Shown in pieces: positions 62,450 through 64,000 of a DNA stretch of 64,000 nt. A program made the position numbers and the translations under genes. The notes under the pieces are model-generated. The model worked only from the letters and a program-made list of their open reading frames with translations, had not been told where the DNA came from and did no database searches. Each line of letters opens with the position of its first letter. Within the stretch, counting starts at the first letter, position 1. Source of the stretch: Membranipora membranacea (lineage: Eukaryota > Bryozoa > Gymnolaemata > Cheilostomatida > Membraniporidae); NCBI GenBank assembly GCA_914767715.1, contig OU612065.1, positions 18,910,001 through 18,974,000 on the forward strand, read 5' to 3'.

Positions 62450-62681
62450 CATAGGCATCTGGAGCACAGGTCTACTCCAAAACCTGGGATTTTGGCAATG
62501 TTTGACTGCCCCCCTTGAGTTTTTGGGGGGCAGTCAAACATTGCCAAAATCCCAGGTTTTGATGTAGACCTGTGATCTGGAGTTACAAGCATGTAGTATA
62601 CTAATAATACATTGCCAATATCCATGATCATGGTCATGGACATTGGCAAAGAATATATGCTTGTTACTCCAAATGCCTATG
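62450..62681. mobile_element. MITE of the GCATCTGGAGTTACAAGC family, split by a nested element
   Basis: The left end CATAGGCATCTGGAG (62450-62464) and right end CTCCAAATGCCTATG (62667-62681) are inverted repeats. The left arm continues as TTACAAGCATG only after the inner insertion (62583 onward), and the right arm mirrors it as GCTTGTTACTCC. Second copy of the family seen at 51709-51795. Confidence 0.75.
62465..62574. mobile_element. 110-bp hairpin MITE with 8-bp target duplication, nested
   Basis: CACAGGTCTAC at the left and GTAGACCTGTG at the right are perfect inverted ends, and the arms stay complementary almost to the centre (GACTGCCCCCC / GGGGGGCAGTC). ATCTGGAG stands directly on both sides (62457-62464 and 62575-62582) and belongs to the outer MITE. 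An 8-bp duplication suggests hAT-type mobilisation. Confidence 0.85.
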
Positions 62682-63408
62682 TCATGGGCCCCTGCATGAT
62701 GCTTCTTCCAATTCAAGACCAAGTCAGTTTTGGTTCAGGAGGAACATTGAATCGTAAGATATGGATATTAAATTCAATGGTCAGGAATTAATGTTCATGA
62801 TAAGAAAATGACATGCAAATACAGGCATGCAACTCCCAGTGGCCCATGTCTTGCTTGTGTCTTACTAGACAACGATTACATACTGATGTTCTTTTACCAT
62901 CTTTAATATAAATATATATAGGCTATACAGACATACATAAATAGTCTATATATGTATATAAGATATGCCCGTCAGATTGAGCCTAACCTAACTTGAGGGT
63001 CCTGTTGTTTGGATGTGAATGGACCTAGGACCAGAAGATATGCCACGCCGTCGTGGAATCTGTCATTTTTTAATCGAATCAAATAATTAACCCAGGCGCC
63101 AGCTGTCCATTTTTCAATCAGTTGTTTTCAGTCTAGGTATTACTACGTAATTATAGTCTTTACTCAACAGTCAAAAGTTTGTGCGTATTGATTGAGGGGT
63201 GGTTTAATTGCAAACAATGACATTGAATCTAGTTTGCATGTTGGATTTTTTGGTACTATCATTTGATTGCAGTGTTGTATATTCCTTTCCAGCACCTTAT
63301 TTCACTTTGGTATTTATTTCCATGTCATCTAGGCGTTGGTGCGATTATCCCTGTTTAGACTGAGATAAAAGAAGCCATAAGTCTGAGAAGAATTGTAACC
63401 CTCGAGCA

Positions 63409-63950
63409 ATGGCACAACAAACATCGGACATATCAGAGGTAAGCCAAGACACGTAGCACATAGGATTCACAGTAAGATTAGGTGCATTTTAATATTTCAG
63501 AAGTCGAAGCACATATCAGTGGTTTAATTTGCTAAAGTGAACAAAATAAGCACTATCTATGTAGACTTACCCATTTTTTCACCACATAACCACCATTTGG
63601 ATAGTTATTTTTATTGTAGAAAACTAACTGATCCTGCACACACACACAAAAATTGTCCTAATTCTGCAGTAGGCTACAAAACTGTCCTCATTCCCATTCT
63701 AGCCAAAAATATCTTGTGTCATATTTTATACCTTGATTTGCCAATTTACCTATCGATATTTCAGGTTTTGCCTCAGGAAGGACAGTTATTTCATGAAGAG
63801 ATCCCTGCAAGTATCCTTTGCAAGCCTAAAATACTACCACTGAAATCTGTAACATTAGAGAAACTGGAAAAGATGCAGCGAGAAGCTCAAGAGGCTGTGA
63901 TGGAACAGGATGCTTTAGAGAAACAACAACAGCTCCAAGAGAGGTTTTAA
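63409..63950 (+). CDS. BBIP1: BBIP1 (BBSome-interacting protein 1), 2 exons, 71 aa
   Basis: Exon 1 is 63409-63438 (10 codons, MAQQTSDISE) and exon 2 is 63765-63950, with a GT-AG phase-0 intron whose acceptor is TTTCAG. The protein has the BBIP1 core: VLP-EG-LF, then CKPKILPLKS, then TLEKLEKMQREAQ, followed by a Gln/Glu-rich helical tail. In vertebrates BBIP1 is a small BBSome subunit needed for complex assembly and ciliary trafficking (BBS18 in people). Its length matches the short form of the human protein that begins MAEVKS. The start was chosen by that match and by lack of a further upstream exon. The surrounding 63537-63764 ORF extension is intron. Divergent neighbour of TOPORS. Confidence 0.93.
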
Positions 63951-64000
63951 GCTGCCGGAACGAATCTGTAACCAGAATTTTACATTTGGGACTATGTATG

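Larger units (their letters stand above)
61489..63408. other. 1.9-kb divergent spacer between TOPORS and BBIP1
   Basis: Head-to-head intergenic region that must carry both promoters. No coding exon recognised. It contains a 21-bp tandem pair at 62235-62275, a hairpin at 62358-62392 and a nested MITE at 62450-62681. A degenerate piece of the outer MITE end lies near 62825-62850. Confidence 0.65.

Noticed and set aside
62353-62649. 98-codon minus-strand ORF
   Set aside because: Runs through the nested hairpin MITEs; its apparent repeats come from the inverted DNA repeats.

Overview
The window is a stretch of animal nuclear DNA. It is AT-rich, its genes are split by GT-AG introns, polyadenylation signals are of the AATAAA type, and there are many short non-autonomous transposons. 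It encodes metazoan SLC16 transporters, a TOPORS ubiquitin/SUMO ligase and the BBSome subunit BBIP1. The proteins look like those of an invertebrate, possibly an early-branching one, but the sequence alone does not fix the phylum. I rebuilt seven genes exon by exon. In each, the intron phases agree and the summed coding length is a multiple of three.

Layout. Positions 97-23372 (+ strand) hold three monocarboxylate-transporter-like genes in a row, called here MCT-A (582 aa), MCT-B (531 aa) and MCT-C (541 aa). Positions 25431-48784 (- strand) hold two more, MCT-D (606 aa) and MCT-E (709 aa). C and D converge tail to tail. All five have ten coding exons and the TM1 motif PPDGGWGW. A, B and C share one exon/intron-phase pattern. 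B and C are a recent tandem duplicate, and their upstream DNA is also duplicated. D and E have moved introns and longer cytoplasmic loops. Positions 52799-61488 (- strand) hold a 14-exon TOPORS gene (984 aa). Positions 63409-63950 (+ strand) hold a two-exon BBIP1 gene (71 aa), head to head with TOPORS across 1.9 kb.

The MCT proteins would be plasma-membrane 12-helix carriers. In all five, the aspartate of the classical MCT1 TM8 Asp/Arg pair is replaced, so lactate/proton symport should not be assumed. TOPORS is a nuclear and centrosomal RING ligase, and BBIP1 is a ciliary trafficking factor. In vertebrates both are linked to ciliary or photoreceptor disease.

Introns and spacers carry many small inverted-repeat elements with readable target-site duplications: a 934-bp hAT-like element with 8-bp duplications, a 982-bp element with TA duplications and GCTCAACGTGCCCC repeats, an element with a possible 10-bp duplication, TTAA-bounded foldbacks, a MITE nested inside another MITE, and two tRNA-derived SINE-like units. 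I found no standalone tRNA or rRNA gene and no CRISPR array. The least explained stretches are the 5.5-kb spacer 32505-38047 and the 4-kb spacer 48785-52798.
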